DNA of 34,593 bases from Gemmatimonadota bacterium (GCA_020350425.1 CP070716.1:238057-272649); one strand, 5' to 3'. Positions 1 to 8,330 are shown, counted from the stretch's first letter. Numbers and translations are program-made. The notes: a model not told the origin generated them from the letters alone.

Positions 1-300
<300 letters not shown>

Positions 301-314
301 TCTGGGCGGAGAGG

Positions 315-352
315 CGCGCCCCCTGACAGGCGCACGCAACTGCGGGGGCGCG
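315..352 (+). terminator. Candidate hairpin downstream of katG
   Basis: A perfect 9-bp inverted repeat, CGCGCCCCC at 315-323 and GGGGGCGCG at 344-352, is separated by a 20-base loop and starts 15 bases after the katG stop. There is no T-run after it, so its function as an intrinsic terminator is uncertain; the long loop also weakens the case. The rest of 301-494 shows no gene. Confidence 0.35.
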
Positions 353-494
353 GTTCGTTAGAGAAGGAAATCGCTCGTACCACAGCGGTCGAGCCGCGCG
401 TCTCCGTCCGGACGGATTCCCGAAGGTTCCGGTCTCCGGTTGCGTCCGGATCAGCCGCGTCCGGACCGAAAGGGTGCTCCGAAGGGAGAGAGCC

Positions 495-1448
495 ATGCGG
501 TGCCGTGCCACCCTGATTCGCCTGTTTGCTCTCGTGATCACCGTCGCGCCGACCGGGCTCCGCGCCCAGGCTCGCAACCCGAGCCTCGCCGGCCACACGT
601 TCGTGCCCACCGCCATGGTCGAGGGTCCGTTCGTGGCCACGCACTTCCGATCGCTCGTGGGCGGGGCCAGAGCCTTCGGCTACAATGTGGGGACCGTGGT
701 CATCGACGACGACACGCTGATCGCACTCGAGGGCAACATGACGTGGGTGCGGGTAGAGTTCGAGCAGCGCCAGAAGGTAGCCGACTGGCTCGCCCTGGAG
801 GCCGACTTCCGGGCCGGGGCGCGCGTCGGCACCAACGCGGCGAGCGCGCTCTCCGACGGCGTGTCGGTGATCACGGGGTTCAAGCTCGGGGGGATTGCGC
901 GGGTGGTGCAGTCGAGCAACGTGTACGCCTCGGCCACGCTCAACGTACGGCGAACCGGCCTCACCTTCCTGAACCTCATCGCGTTCGTGGAGGAGATCAT
1001 CGACAGCGTGGCGAGCGGCGGCCGGCTCGACTCCATATCCCTGAGTGCCAAGAGCGGTGCCTGGCAGGGGCGCGGCGGATTTCGTCTCGCCTACGCACCG
1101 GGTCGGGCCGTGGGGATCACCGTGCTGGGCGAGGTCGGGTTCGGCGAGGACTTCACCGAGGTGGAGGATGCCGCGTGGGATGTGGACCTTGGCGCCACGG
1201 TGGACCTGAACCTCCAGTCCATTGGAAAGGCTCCCCTGGGCTTCGTGGGCATCTATCGCATCAGCACGTTCGGGGGCAACGCGGAGTCTTCCGTGGGCCT
1301 GAGTCACACGGCCGGTTTGGGGATTTCGTACGTTGGGCGCGAGGATTTCACGGTCGGGGTCGAAGTGCAGTGGATGCACTCGCCGTTGGTAAACGGCGAC
1401 GCGCTGAATTCCGTAGGCGCCGCGGTGCGGTCGCGCTACTATTTCTAG
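495..1448 (+). CDS. Exported beta-barrel-like outer-membrane protein, unknown function
   Basis: The product is 317 residues. ATG 495 is chosen over an upstream in-frame GTG at 474 because it has a purine-rich ribosome site (AAGGGAGAG) just before it and starts a clean signal peptide: an Arg-containing N-terminus, a hydrophobic stretch LIRLFALVITVAP, and a cleavage-type GLRAQA near residues 22-26. The mature part alternates polar and hydrophobic residues, is rich in Gly, Val and aromatic residues, and ends in YYF, the C-terminal Phe signature of BAM-inserted barrels. No enzymatic motif is visible and I do not recognise the family. Its stop codon interlocks with the stop of the convergent ferredoxin gene (shared CTAG, 1445-1448). 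The localisation is inferred; the barrel assignment is moderate. Confidence 0.75.
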   Translation: MRCRATLIRLFALVITVAPTGLRAQARNPSLAGHTFVPTAMVEGPFVATHFRSLVGGARAFGYNVGTVVIDDDTLIALEGNMTWVRVEFEQRQKVADWLALEADFRAGARVGTNAASALSDGVSVITGFKLGGIARVVQSSNVYASATLNVRRTGLTFLNLIAFVEEIIDSVASGGRLDSISLSAKSGAWQGRGGFRLAYAPGRAVGITVLGEVGFGEDFTEVEDAAWDVDLGATVDLNLQSIGKAPLGFVGIYRISTFGGNAESSVGLSHTAGLGISYVGREDFTVGVEVQWMHSPLVNGDALNSVGAAVRSRYYF

Positions 1449-2410
1449 ACGGTCGCGGCGGCCACCCCGATCTCCCGCACGTCCAGGGGCACGCCCTTTC
1501 GCTCGTCGCGTACCAGGGTCATCGTCTCTGTCTGACACTTGCCCACGCACACCCCGCACCCCATGCACTTCTCCCACGCCACCAGCGCCGTGCCGTTCAC
1601 GTGCACGGCGTCGAACGGGCAGGCCGCTTCGCAGTCGCCGCACGCGATGCACGCCAACTCGTCCACGTGCGCCACATACCCGGACGACGCCACCATCGGT
1701 ACGCCGTGCTGCACCATCGCCTCCAGCCCGCCACAGCAGCAGGAGCAGCAGTTGCAGATGGCGTAGAACTGGTTGTTCATCGCGTCCTTGAAGTACGCGG
1801 TGTGCACGTGCCCCCGCTCGTGCTCGGCCTGGAGCAGGTCCAGCGCCTCGTCCTGCGTGATGTGACGGGAGCGGTGCGGGTGGTGCTCGACCACGAACGA
1901 GCCGTTGCCGATGATCATGCACACGTCGGTGGGCTGGCACGGCGTCTCTCGCGTCGCCCGGCAGGGGCAGTCCAGCAACGTGACGTTGGGCGGGCCCTTC
2001 AGCACGATGTTCCGCGCCGTTGCGTACGGAATGATCTGCTCGAGGTCGGTGCGGCGAATGTCGTGGTCCAGCGTGATGATCGCACGGGCCAGCTCCGTGG
2101 GCAGCACCTTGCCGTGGTAGCGGTCGGCCCACCAGCGCTTCATCTTCGGCCCGGCACGCGGCAGCAGCGTGTGGACCAGGAACCCGATGTACTGGTTGGG
2201 CCAGCGTCCGTACACGTACGCGTGCAGCGCGTTGAGCAGGCCGCCGCGGCCCGAGCGCGTTTCGCCCGCGCTCGTGCGTTTCTGGAGTCGGAACATCGCG
2301 GCCCGGGTCGAGGGCAGGATCAAATGACCGCGCTCGCCGATGAGCCACAGCGTGGCGAGTGCTACGAACAGCGCGGCCGGGACGGCCAGGAGAATGAGCA
2401 GCCACGTCAT
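1445..2410 (-). CDS. Membrane-anchored multi-cluster 4Fe-4S ferredoxin-type protein
   Basis: The product is 321 residues, starting at ATG 2410 (minus strand) behind an excellent ribosome site GAAGGAGGCGACG. Residues 2-24 form one transmembrane helix. Two classical CxxCxxCxxxC ferredoxin motifs close the protein: C254/C257/C260/C264 and C282/C285/C288/C292, binding two [4Fe-4S] clusters. Upstream lie C148-x-C150, C158 and C164, and a dense block of six cysteines at 219-226 (CNCCSCCC), for 18 cysteines in the motifs named. The protein is probably a membrane-associated electron carrier; the partner redox enzyme is not visible nearby. The gene is convergent with the barrel gene and divergent from the small membrane protein at 2561. 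The ferredoxin domain is certain; the physiological role is unknown. Confidence 0.88.
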   Translation of the reverse strand: MTWLLILLAVPAALFVALATLWLIGERGHLILPSTRAAMFRLQKRTSAGETRSGRGGLLNALHAYVYGRWPNQYIGFLVHTLLPRAGPKMKRWWADRYHGKVLPTELARAIITLDHDIRRTDLEQIIPYATARNIVLKGPPNVTLLDCPCRATRETPCQPTDVCMIIGNGSFVVEHHPHRSRHITQDEALDLLQAEHERGHVHTAYFKDAMNNQFYAICNCCSCCCGGLEAMVQHGVPMVASSGYVAHVDELACIACGDCEAACPFDAVHVNGTALVAWEKCMGCGVCVGKCQTETMTLVRDERKGVPLDVREIGVAAATV

Positions 2411-2560
2411 CGTCGCCTCCTTCCCGTTGCGGGCGCCGCAGCGCCCCCCTCGGCTGCTGCCCCGAAAGTGCAACGGCGCCGCCGCCCGCGACAGGGCGGG
2501 GCCACAACTGAAACCTCGGCACCCCAATGTTTCGTAGTGAGACACAAAGGAGGCCGGAAT

Positions 2561-2842
2561 ATGGAGTTTGCTGATCTCATCTGGCTGGGCGTCACGGGAG
2601 TGGGGAGCATCTGGGGCTACATCCAGTCCCGCCGCTTCGTGCGCAACAAGCTGCGCTTCGTCGACAAGGCGCAAAAGCCGGTGGCGCCTGTGGTAGCGGG
2701 GGTGGCGGCGGCGCTGTTGGCGGCGCCGGTGGTCTGGATCCTGCCGATCGTGGGGGGCTGGACGGCAGCGTTGTTCGGCGCGGGCATCGGGGCCGGCGTG
2801 AGCCACGGCCAGAAGGACGTTAAGCGCCTACCAGGTATGTAG
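2561..2842 (+). CDS. Small hydrophobic membrane protein, unknown function
   Basis: The product is 93 residues. The start is fixed by a near-perfect Shine-Dalgarno (AAAGGAGG) 7 bases before ATG 2561. The N-terminal 20 residues are mildly hydrophobic, followed by a basic segment (about residues 24-40, SRRFVRNKLRF) and a long hydrophobic Ala/Val/Gly stretch at about 46-82 that could form one or two membrane helices. The C-terminus is short and basic. It is divergent from the ferredoxin gene across 150 bases. No family is recognised. The strong ribosome site and sensible composition make it a real gene; the function is open. Confidence 0.75.
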   Translation: MEFADLIWLGVTGVGSIWGYIQSRRFVRNKLRFVDKAQKPVAPVVAGVAAALLAAPVVWILPIVGGWTAALFGAGIGAGVSHGQKDVKRLPGM

Positions 2843-2898
2843 TTAGGCTGGAATACCCTTGCGGCGGACCGCATGGCTCGTAGTTTCATCGCCACGCC

Positions 2899-3174
2899 AT
2901 GACCGACGAGCCGTTCGGATTCGACCAGCCAACATCGCGCCCCCCAAACGTGGATCGTCGCCGGGGGACGGAACGTCGTCGCGCCAGTGATCGCCGTTCC
3001 GGCCTCGAGCGCCGAACCGGATTGGACCGCCGCGTGACGGCCGAGATGAGACGCGCCAATCTGGAGCGGCGAGCCGGACGGGAGCGCCGCAAGGCCGAGC
3101 GCCGCCGGCGCGCCGAGCGGCGCTCGCTCGAGGAGCGGCGCGACTCGGCCTGGCACATCCTCGAACACGGCTGA
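2899..3174 (+). CDS. Small protein made of repeated D/E-R-R units
   Basis: The product is 91 residues, from ATG 2899. Residues about 18-84 are an irregular tandem of Asp-Arg-Arg or Glu-Arg-Arg every 5-9 residues, with about ten such triplets, beginning VDRRRGTERRRASDRRSG. Only the first 15 and last 10 residues lack them. Such strictly alternating acid/Arg sequence favours a long charged helix and could bind nucleic acid or polyphosphate, but this is inference. The ribosome site is weak. It is followed by a hairpin and then the convergent signal peptidase gene. The repeat register is kept over the whole length with no stop, which supports a coding role; a long antisense open frame over it is a composition artefact. 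Confidence 0.65.
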   Translation: MTDEPFGFDQPTSRPPNVDRRRGTERRRASDRRSGLERRTGLDRRVTAEMRRANLERRAGRERRKAERRRRAERRSLEERRDSAWHILEHG

Positions 3175-3176
3175 CG

Positions 3177-3194
3177 CGCGCCGCTCGCGGCGCG
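3177..3194. terminator. Hairpin between convergent genes
   Basis: A perfect 7-bp stem, CGCGCCG at 3177-3183 and CGGCGCG at 3188-3194, with the tetraloop CTCG, sits 2 bases after one stop and 16 bases before the stop of the minus-strand signal peptidase gene. There is no T-tract. Its placement between two gene ends suggests a bidirectional terminator. Confidence 0.45.
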
Positions 3195-3210
3195 ATGCCG
3201 ACGGGAGCCG

Positions 3211-3759
3211 TCAGAGCAGGCGGCGGCCCCGCAGCGTGCGCGTGGCCCGGGCCAGCACGTCCTCCCGGGGCACGAAGCCAATGAAGCGACTGTCGGGCCA
3301 GCCCACCATGTCGCGGGTATCGGCGAGCAGGAGCACCGAGTCGGCCGGGACCACCCAGGGCCCCCACGTGAAGAGCTGGAAGGTGAGGGCGAGCTCCGTC
3401 CGGTCCACCTCCGGCACGAGCACCTGGTGCGGCCAGGGGCGCGCCGAGCCGTTCACGAAGACGACCCCTTCCTCCATGCGCACCGTGTCGCCGGGCAGCC
3501 CGGCGAGCCGCCGCAGCACGTGGTACTCGGTGTCCTCGTCCACGAACCGGAAGATGACGAGGTCTCCGCGGTGGAGCTCGCCCGGCGGGCTCCACGCGAG
3601 GAAGTACACTTCCGCCCCGATCGCGGGCTCCATCGAAGGGCCGGTCATGTAGTAGATCGACGGCCACCGGGTGCCCAGTCGCGTGCTCCATGCGCCTGCG
3701 ATGACCAACGCCGCGATCACCATCCAGAGCGCGCCGCGGGCGACGAGACGTCCGCGCAT
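3211..3759 (-). CDS. lepB: Signal peptidase I (S26 family), catalytic Lys position reads Arg
   Basis: The product is 182 residues. A single N-terminal membrane helix (about 9-23) is followed by the S26 boxes. The nucleophile box is YYMTGPSMEP with S42; the general-base box is HVLRRLAGLPGD; the last box is ADTRDMVGWPDSRFIGFVP. In the canonical enzyme the second box reads IKRxxGLPGD with a catalytic Lys. Here that position is R83, and the nearest other candidate base is H80. The role would be removal of signal peptides on the outer face of the inner membrane, consistent with many exported proteins here. It lies four bases behind the YfcH-like gene and is probably co-transcribed with it. Family membership is certain; activity is uncertain because of the Lys change. 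Confidence 0.88.
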   Translation of the reverse strand: MRGRLVARGALWMVIAALVIAGAWSTRLGTRWPSIYYMTGPSMEPAIGAEVYFLAWSPPGELHRGDLVIFRFVDEDTEYHVLRRLAGLPGDTVRMEEGVVFVNGSARPWPHQVLVPEVDRTELALTFQLFTWGPWVVPADSVLLLADTRDMVGWPDSRFIGFVPREDVLARATRTLRGRRLL

Positions 3760-3763
3760 CGTC

Positions 3764-4669
3764 CTAACCGAAGAGATCGGCGAGCGCGCCGTCCAGCTCG
3801 GGGAAGCGGAAGGCGTATCCGCCGTCGAGCGCGCGCCGCGGCACGACCCGCTGCGAGGTGAGCAGCGCGTCGGCCATTTCGCCGAGCGTGAGGCGCATCG
3901 CAAAGGCCGGTGCCCGCACGATCGCCGGTCGGTTGAGCGACCGGCCGAGGGCTGCGGCGAACGCATTCACCGTGACGGGATTCGGTGCCGTGAGGTTGAG
4001 CGGTCCGGACAGGTCGGCGTCGATCGCGAAGCGGATGAGTCCGACCTCGTCGGCCGCGTGGATCCACGACCACCACTGGCTCCCCTCGCCCCAGGGGCCG
4101 CCCAGCCCGAGCTTGAACAGGGGGACGAGGGGCGCCAACGCCCCTCCCGACCGATCGAGCACCAAGCCGGTGCGGAGGCACACCACGCGCGTCACATCGT
4201 CGGCACTGCGGGCCGCCGCTTCCCAGGCCACCGACAGCTCGGCGAGGAAGCCGGTCCCGCTCGTCGCCGATTCGTCGAGCGTCTCGTCACCACGGTTGCC
4301 GTAGAACCCGATCGCCGACGCGCTCACCAGTACGGCCGGCACGCGTTCGGCCGCGCGCATGGCCGCGACGACCTGTCGCGCGGTGTCCACGCGGCTGTCC
4401 CGCAGCAGGCGCTTGCGCGCCGCCGTCCACCGGTGCGGCGGATCCACGATCGGCTGCCCCGCCAGATTCACGACCGCATCGCACCCCGACACCGCGCGCT
4501 GCCACTCGCCCGGTGCCGTGGGGTCTCCACGGACCACGCGCGCCCGCTCGTGGTCCCACGGATCGCGCCCCGAGCGCGACACGATGACGCACTCGTCGCC
4601 CCGCTCGAGCAATTGCCGCACGAGTTGCGATCCGATCAATCCCGTGCCGCCGGTAACGAAGACGCGCAT
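3764..4669 (-). CDS. TIGR01777-type NAD(P)-dependent epimerase/oxidoreductase (YfcH-like)
   Basis: The product is 301 residues, the usual length for the family. The Rossmann motif GGTGLIG is at residues 7-13, the conserved SASAIGFYG block at 116-124, then GLVLDRSGGAL, and a C-terminal DUF1731-type tail from about residue 248 (FAMRLTLGEMADALLTSQR). These atypical short-chain dehydrogenase/epimerase proteins resemble sugar-nucleotide epimerases, but no substrate is established for most of them. The gene starts at ATG 4669 on the minus strand, diverges from the radical SAM gene across 175 bases, and leads a two-gene unit with the signal peptidase. Confidence 0.9.
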   Translation of the reverse strand: MRVFVTGGTGLIGSQLVRQLLERGDECVIVSRSGRDPWDHERARVVRGDPTAPGEWQRAVSGCDAVVNLAGQPIVDPPHRWTAARKRLLRDSRVDTARQVVAAMRAAERVPAVLVSASAIGFYGNRGDETLDESATSGTGFLAELSVAWEAAARSADDVTRVVCLRTGLVLDRSGGALAPLVPLFKLGLGGPWGEGSQWWSWIHAADEVGLIRFAIDADLSGPLNLTAPNPVTVNAFAAALGRSLNRPAIVRAPAFAMRLTLGEMADALLTSQRVVPRRALDGGYAFRFPELDGALADLFG

Positions 4670-4704
4670 CTCTAATGCCTTGCGACGGTTCGTCTTACAA
4701 CACT

Positions 4705-4721
4705 ACCGCCGAAACGGCGGT
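4705..4721. promoter_or_regulatory. Inverted repeat in divergent intergenic region
   Basis: A perfect 7-bp inverted repeat, ACCGCCG (4705-4711), AAA, CGGCGGT (4715-4721), lies in the 175-base gap between the divergent epimerase and radical SAM genes. No gene ends here, so an operator or a leader hairpin is likelier than a terminator. No clear -35/-10 pair was recognised around it. Confidence 0.35.
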
Positions 4722-4844
4722 TGGCAACGTCTGTACCGCTGCGTAGGTTCAGTACTCTGTCACCCCACGGAAACAGTAACTCGAGGGCTGGCTACAGCAC
4801 GCACTCAGCGAAAGCACCTCACCCCGAGCTCCCTAGGAGGGGAC

Positions 4845-5975
4845 ATGAAGGTTCGCTACATCACCCACCTATCGAAGCTCGACGGCCTCACTGACGAAGA
4901 GCGTCGTCGGCTCGCGCCGGTAGCCGATCGCTACGCATTCCGGCTCAACGATTACTACCGAGACCTCATCAACTGGGACGATCCCAACGACCCCTTGCGG
5001 CGCCTCGTCGTGCCCATGGAGGGCGAGCTGAACGACTGGGGCGAGCTCGACGCCAGCAAGGAGGCGCACTACACGCCGGTCCGCGGGTGCCAGCACAAGT
5101 ACACTGACACGGCGCTGCTGCTGGTAAACGAGGTCTGCGGTGCGTACTGCCGATACTGCTTCCGCAAGCGGCTGTTCATGAACGACAACGACGACGCGAC
5201 GCTCGCGTACAAGCCGGGCCTCGACTACATCGCCGAGCACGAGGAGATCACCAACGTGCTGCTCACGGGCGGCGATCCGATGATCATGTCCACGCGCCGG
5301 CTCGAGCCGATCATCAGTGACGTCGCGGCCGTGCCGCACGTGCGCATCATCCGGATCGGCTCCAAGATGGCCGCGTTCAACCCGTACCGGATCCTCGACG
5401 ACCCGGACCTGCTGCGCGTGATCGGGGAACACTGCACCGACAAGACGCAGATCTACATCATGAACCACTTCGATCACCCCCGCGAGTTGACGAAGGCGGC
5501 GCGGGAGGCGATCAGGCGGTTACGGGACGCCGGGGCGCAGACCGTGAACCAGTGTCCCATCGTGCGCGGAGTGAACGACAACCCGCGGACCTTCGCCTCG
5601 CTGTTCCGCGAGCTGTCCTTCATGGGTTGTCCCCAGTACTACGTGTTCCAGGGCCGCCCCACCGCCGGCAACGAGCCGTTTGAGGTGCCGATCGTCGAAG
5701 GGCTGGGCATCTTCCTCGCTGCCAACCGGCATGTCTCGGGATTGGCCAAGCGGGCGCGGTTCGCGATGTCGCATCGCACGGGAAAGATCGAGATCCTGGG
5801 GGTCGATGAGCGTCACCTGTTCCTGCGGTATCACCGCGCTCATCGGAAGGAAGACTACGGGCAGATGGTCGTGGCCCGCCGCGACGACCATGCGTACTGG
5901 CTCGATCAGCTCACCGTGGTCTCCGGCCCGCAATCGGCCATCGAGTCTGCGGCGCACTACGTCCCGTACGAGTAG
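4845..5975 (+). CDS. KamA-family radical SAM / PLP aminomutase (lysine 2,3-aminomutase-like)
   Basis: The product is 376 residues. ATG 4845 is preceded by AGGAGG at 6-base spacing; an open frame continuing further upstream is not needed. The radical SAM motif is C98-x3-C102-x2-C105 (CGAYCRYCFRKR). A GGDP block (LLTGGDP) follows, matching the SAM-binding part of the barrel. The classical PLP-lysine motif PGGGGK is replaced by SHRTGK with K314 in the equivalent place. Known members interconvert alpha- and beta-lysine (or arginine), for fermentation, osmolyte synthesis or EF-P modification. No kdd/kce lysine-fermentation genes, yodP/ablB gene or epmA is visible beside it, so the substrate is open. 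A strong hairpin lies 31 bases after the stop. Confidence 0.9.
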   Translation: MKVRYITHLSKLDGLTDEERRRLAPVADRYAFRLNDYYRDLINWDDPNDPLRRLVVPMEGELNDWGELDASKEAHYTPVRGCQHKYTDTALLLVNEVCGAYCRYCFRKRLFMNDNDDATLAYKPGLDYIAEHEEITNVLLTGGDPMIMSTRRLEPIISDVAAVPHVRIIRIGSKMAAFNPYRILDDPDLLRVIGEHCTDKTQIYIMNHFDHPRELTKAAREAIRRLRDAGAQTVNQCPIVRGVNDNPRTFASLFRELSFMGCPQYYVFQGRPTAGNEPFEVPIVEGLGIFLAANRHVSGLAKRARFAMSHRTGKIEILGVDERHLFLRYHRAHRKEDYGQMVVARRDDHAYWLDQLTVVSGPQSAIESAAHYVPYE

Positions 5976-6006
5976 TCGGGACGCGATTAGGAGCGCCGAT
6001 GAGAAG

Positions 6007-6033
6007 GGCCGCGGCTCCGAGCGAGCCGCGGCC
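6007..6033. terminator. Strong bidirectional hairpin terminator
   Basis: A perfect 10-bp stem, GGCCGCGGCT (6007-6016) and AGCCGCGGCC (6024-6033), with a 7-base loop, can be extended by two weaker pairs and is followed by TTGTT. It lies between the convergent radical SAM gene (stop 5975) and the acyl-CoA synthetase gene (stop 6050). Confidence 0.8.
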
Positions 6034-6049
6034 TTGTTCGTGATGGGTG

Positions 6050-8230
6050 CTAGGTCTCGGGACTGGCCGAGACCTGGAGGCGCGCGTCGATGGCCACGGC
6101 TCCCTGTTCCAGCGCGAGGAGGGGGTTGAGGTCCATCTCGGTGATGCGGGGGTGCCGCTCCGCGAGCTGGGAGACCCGGAGGATGGCCTCCGCGAGCGCC
6201 GAGAGGTCGCGGGGTGCCTGTCCGCGCACGCCCTCGAGCAGCTGGAACATCTTCACCTCGTGGATCATCTGCTCGGCGTCGGTGTCGAGAAGCGGGTTCA
6301 GTCGCATGACGACGTCCCGCAAGGCTTCGACGAAGATGCCCCCCATGCCAAACATGACGAGTGCTCCGACCCGTGGCACGCGGGTGAGGCCCACGATGGT
6401 CTCGATGCCTCCGTTGGCCATCTGCTGAATCAGGATGCCGTCGATGCGCGGCTCGGCGCCCCGCTGCTTCGCACCCTTCTTGGCGCGCTTCTCCGCTGCC
6501 TTGGTCGGGGCCGTCACCTGCTTCAGCATCTCCCGCACCGCTCGCTCCACCTCGGCCTTGCTCTCCAGTCCCAAGACCACCCCTCCGACATCGGTCTTGT
6601 GGGTGATGTCGGGGCTCACGATCTTGAGCGCCACCGGCAGCCCTACGTCGCCCGCCGCCTCCGCTGCGGCGGAGGCCAGGCTGCGCGGCCCATCCTTGGA
6701 CACGAACCGCCACGGCACGACAGGGATGCCGTACGCCTCGAGCACGCGCATCGCGTCCGGCTCGCTGAGCTTCTCGTGGCCCGCCTCCAGCGAGGCGTCG
6801 ATGATCGCCTCGACCGCCTGGTCGTCGGCATCGAAGGACACCCGCTTCCCCTCGCGCCGCGCCGCGGTCTGGCGGTAGCGCCACATGTCGCCGAGCGCGC
6901 GGGCTGCGGACTCGGGGAAGATGTACGCGGGGATGCTCGCGTCGTGCAGCTCCGCGAGGCCGGCCGGCAGCCCCTGCCGTCCCATGAGCACCGCGAGGAG
7001 CGGCTTCTCCGGGTGCTGCTCGTTCACGCGGACGATGGCGGTGGCCACGTCCCGCGTGTGGGTGCCGAGCGGAGGCACGAACGCGGCGATGGCGGCGTCG
7101 ACGTTGGGGTCATCGAACACGCACCTGAGCGCGAACTCGTAGTGCTGTGCCGTGGCGCTCGCAATGAGGTCCACGGGGTTCTTGACGCTGGCCTCTTCGG
7201 GGAGCTTCGACCGCAGGCGCTCCTCGGTCTCCGGCGACAGACGGACCACGTTCAGCCCGTGCGCCTCGCAGGCGTCGGCCGCCATGATGCCCGGGCCGCC
7301 GGCGTTCGTCACGATGGCGACGCGATTGCCCGCGGGCAGCGGCTGGTTGGCGAAGGCCATCGCGAGGTCGAACAGGTCCTCGACCTTCTCCGCGCGGATC
7401 GCTCCCGCCTGGGCGATCAGTGCATCGGTAGCGAGCTCGGTGCCGGCGAGCGCCCCCGTGTGCGAGGCCGCGGCCCGCGCCCCGGCGCCCGTTCGCCCCG
7501 ACTTCACGATGCAGATGGGTCCCTTCTCTCTCGTGAACCGGCGTCCCAGCTCCACGAAACGGGCCGGATTCCCGAAGCTCTCGAGGTACATGAGCACGAC
7601 GCGCGTGTCGGGGTCGTCACGCCAGAACTCGATCAGGTCGTTCCCGCTCACGTCTGCCTTGTTGCCGCTGGACACGAACATCGAGATCCCGATGTTCAGG
7701 CTCTCGGCATAGTCGAGGATGCTCGCCCCCATGGCGCCCGACTGGCTCACGAATCCCACCAAGCCCGTCGGTGGCCGGGCAGGCGCGAAGGTGGCATTCA
7801 TCGCGATCGCCGGCGTGTTGTTGATGACGCCCAGGCAGTTGGGGCCGACCATGCGTACGCCCGCCGCGCGGACGAGCTCGGTGAGCTCCCGTTCCCGCTC
7901 CACGCCGTCGCCCCCCACTTCCTTGAAGCCGGCGGAGATCACGACGAGCCCCTTCACTCCGGCGTCGATGCACTGCCGCGTCACGTCGAGGACGTGCACC
8001 TTGGGCACCACGATCACCGCGAGGTCCACCGGGCCGGGCACGGCGGCGATGGAGGGGTAGGCCGGGATGGAATGGATGGCCGAGGCCTTCGGGTTCACCG
8101 GGTACACCGGGCCGTGAAAGCCATTCACCAACAGGTTGTCGAGAATCTGCCAGCCGATGGTGTTGGACTGGCGGGACGCTCCGATGACCGCGATGGACCG
8201 GGGCCTGAGGATGGGATCGAGGGTCGACAT
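6050..8230 (-). CDS. Acetate/acyl-CoA ligase, ADP-forming (NDP-forming acyl-CoA synthetase), fused alpha+beta
   Basis: The product is 726 residues. Domain order is: CoA-binding Rossmann domain (about 1-130, starting LRPRSIAVIGAS), succinyl-CoA-ligase-like domains (about 150-460) with the phosphohistidine loop ASHTGALAGT at H257, and an ATP-grasp domain (about 490-715) with ALKIVSPDITHKTDVGGV. The family interconverts acyl-CoA + ADP + Pi with acid + CoA + ATP, giving substrate-level phosphorylation or acetate activation. The C-terminal GNAT domain of protein acetyltransferases such as Pat/PatZ is absent, so this is the plain ligase. A Lys/Ala-rich insert of about 20 residues (TKAAEKRAKKGAKQRGAE) interrupts the ATP-grasp region. 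It is convergent with the radical SAM gene and divergent from the 8366 operon. No good ribosome site is seen. Confidence 0.92.
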   Translation of the reverse strand: MSTLDPILRPRSIAVIGASRQSNTIGWQILDNLLVNGFHGPVYPVNPKASAIHSIPAYPSIAAVPGPVDLAVIVVPKVHVLDVTRQCIDAGVKGLVVISAGFKEVGGDGVERERELTELVRAAGVRMVGPNCLGVINNTPAIAMNATFAPARPPTGLVGFVSQSGAMGASILDYAESLNIGISMFVSSGNKADVSGNDLIEFWRDDPDTRVVLMYLESFGNPARFVELGRRFTREKGPICIVKSGRTGAGARAAASHTGALAGTELATDALIAQAGAIRAEKVEDLFDLAMAFANQPLPAGNRVAIVTNAGGPGIMAADACEAHGLNVVRLSPETEERLRSKLPEEASVKNPVDLIASATAQHYEFALRCVFDDPNVDAAIAAFVPPLGTHTRDVATAIVRVNEQHPEKPLLAVLMGRQGLPAGLAELHDASIPAYIFPESAARALGDMWRYRQTAARREGKRVSFDADDQAVEAIIDASLEAGHEKLSEPDAMRVLEAYGIPVVPWRFVSKDGPRSLASAAAEAAGDVGLPVALKIVSPDITHKTDVGGVVLGLESKAEVERAVREMLKQVTAPTKAAEKRAKKGAKQRGAEPRIDGILIQQMANGGIETIVGLTRVPRVGALVMFGMGGIFVEALRDVVMRLNPLLDTDAEQMIHEVKMFQLLEGVRGQAPRDLSALAEAILRVSQLAERHPRITEMDLNPLLALEQGAVAIDARLQVSASPET

Positions 8231-8330
8231 GGTGCTACGAATCTAGCACTGGCGACGGGGGGAGAGGGAACGGAGCACCGGGGGGGCCGTGGGGCGTTCC
8301 CGAAGGCGAGGCGGCCGCCCCGTTCCCCCT

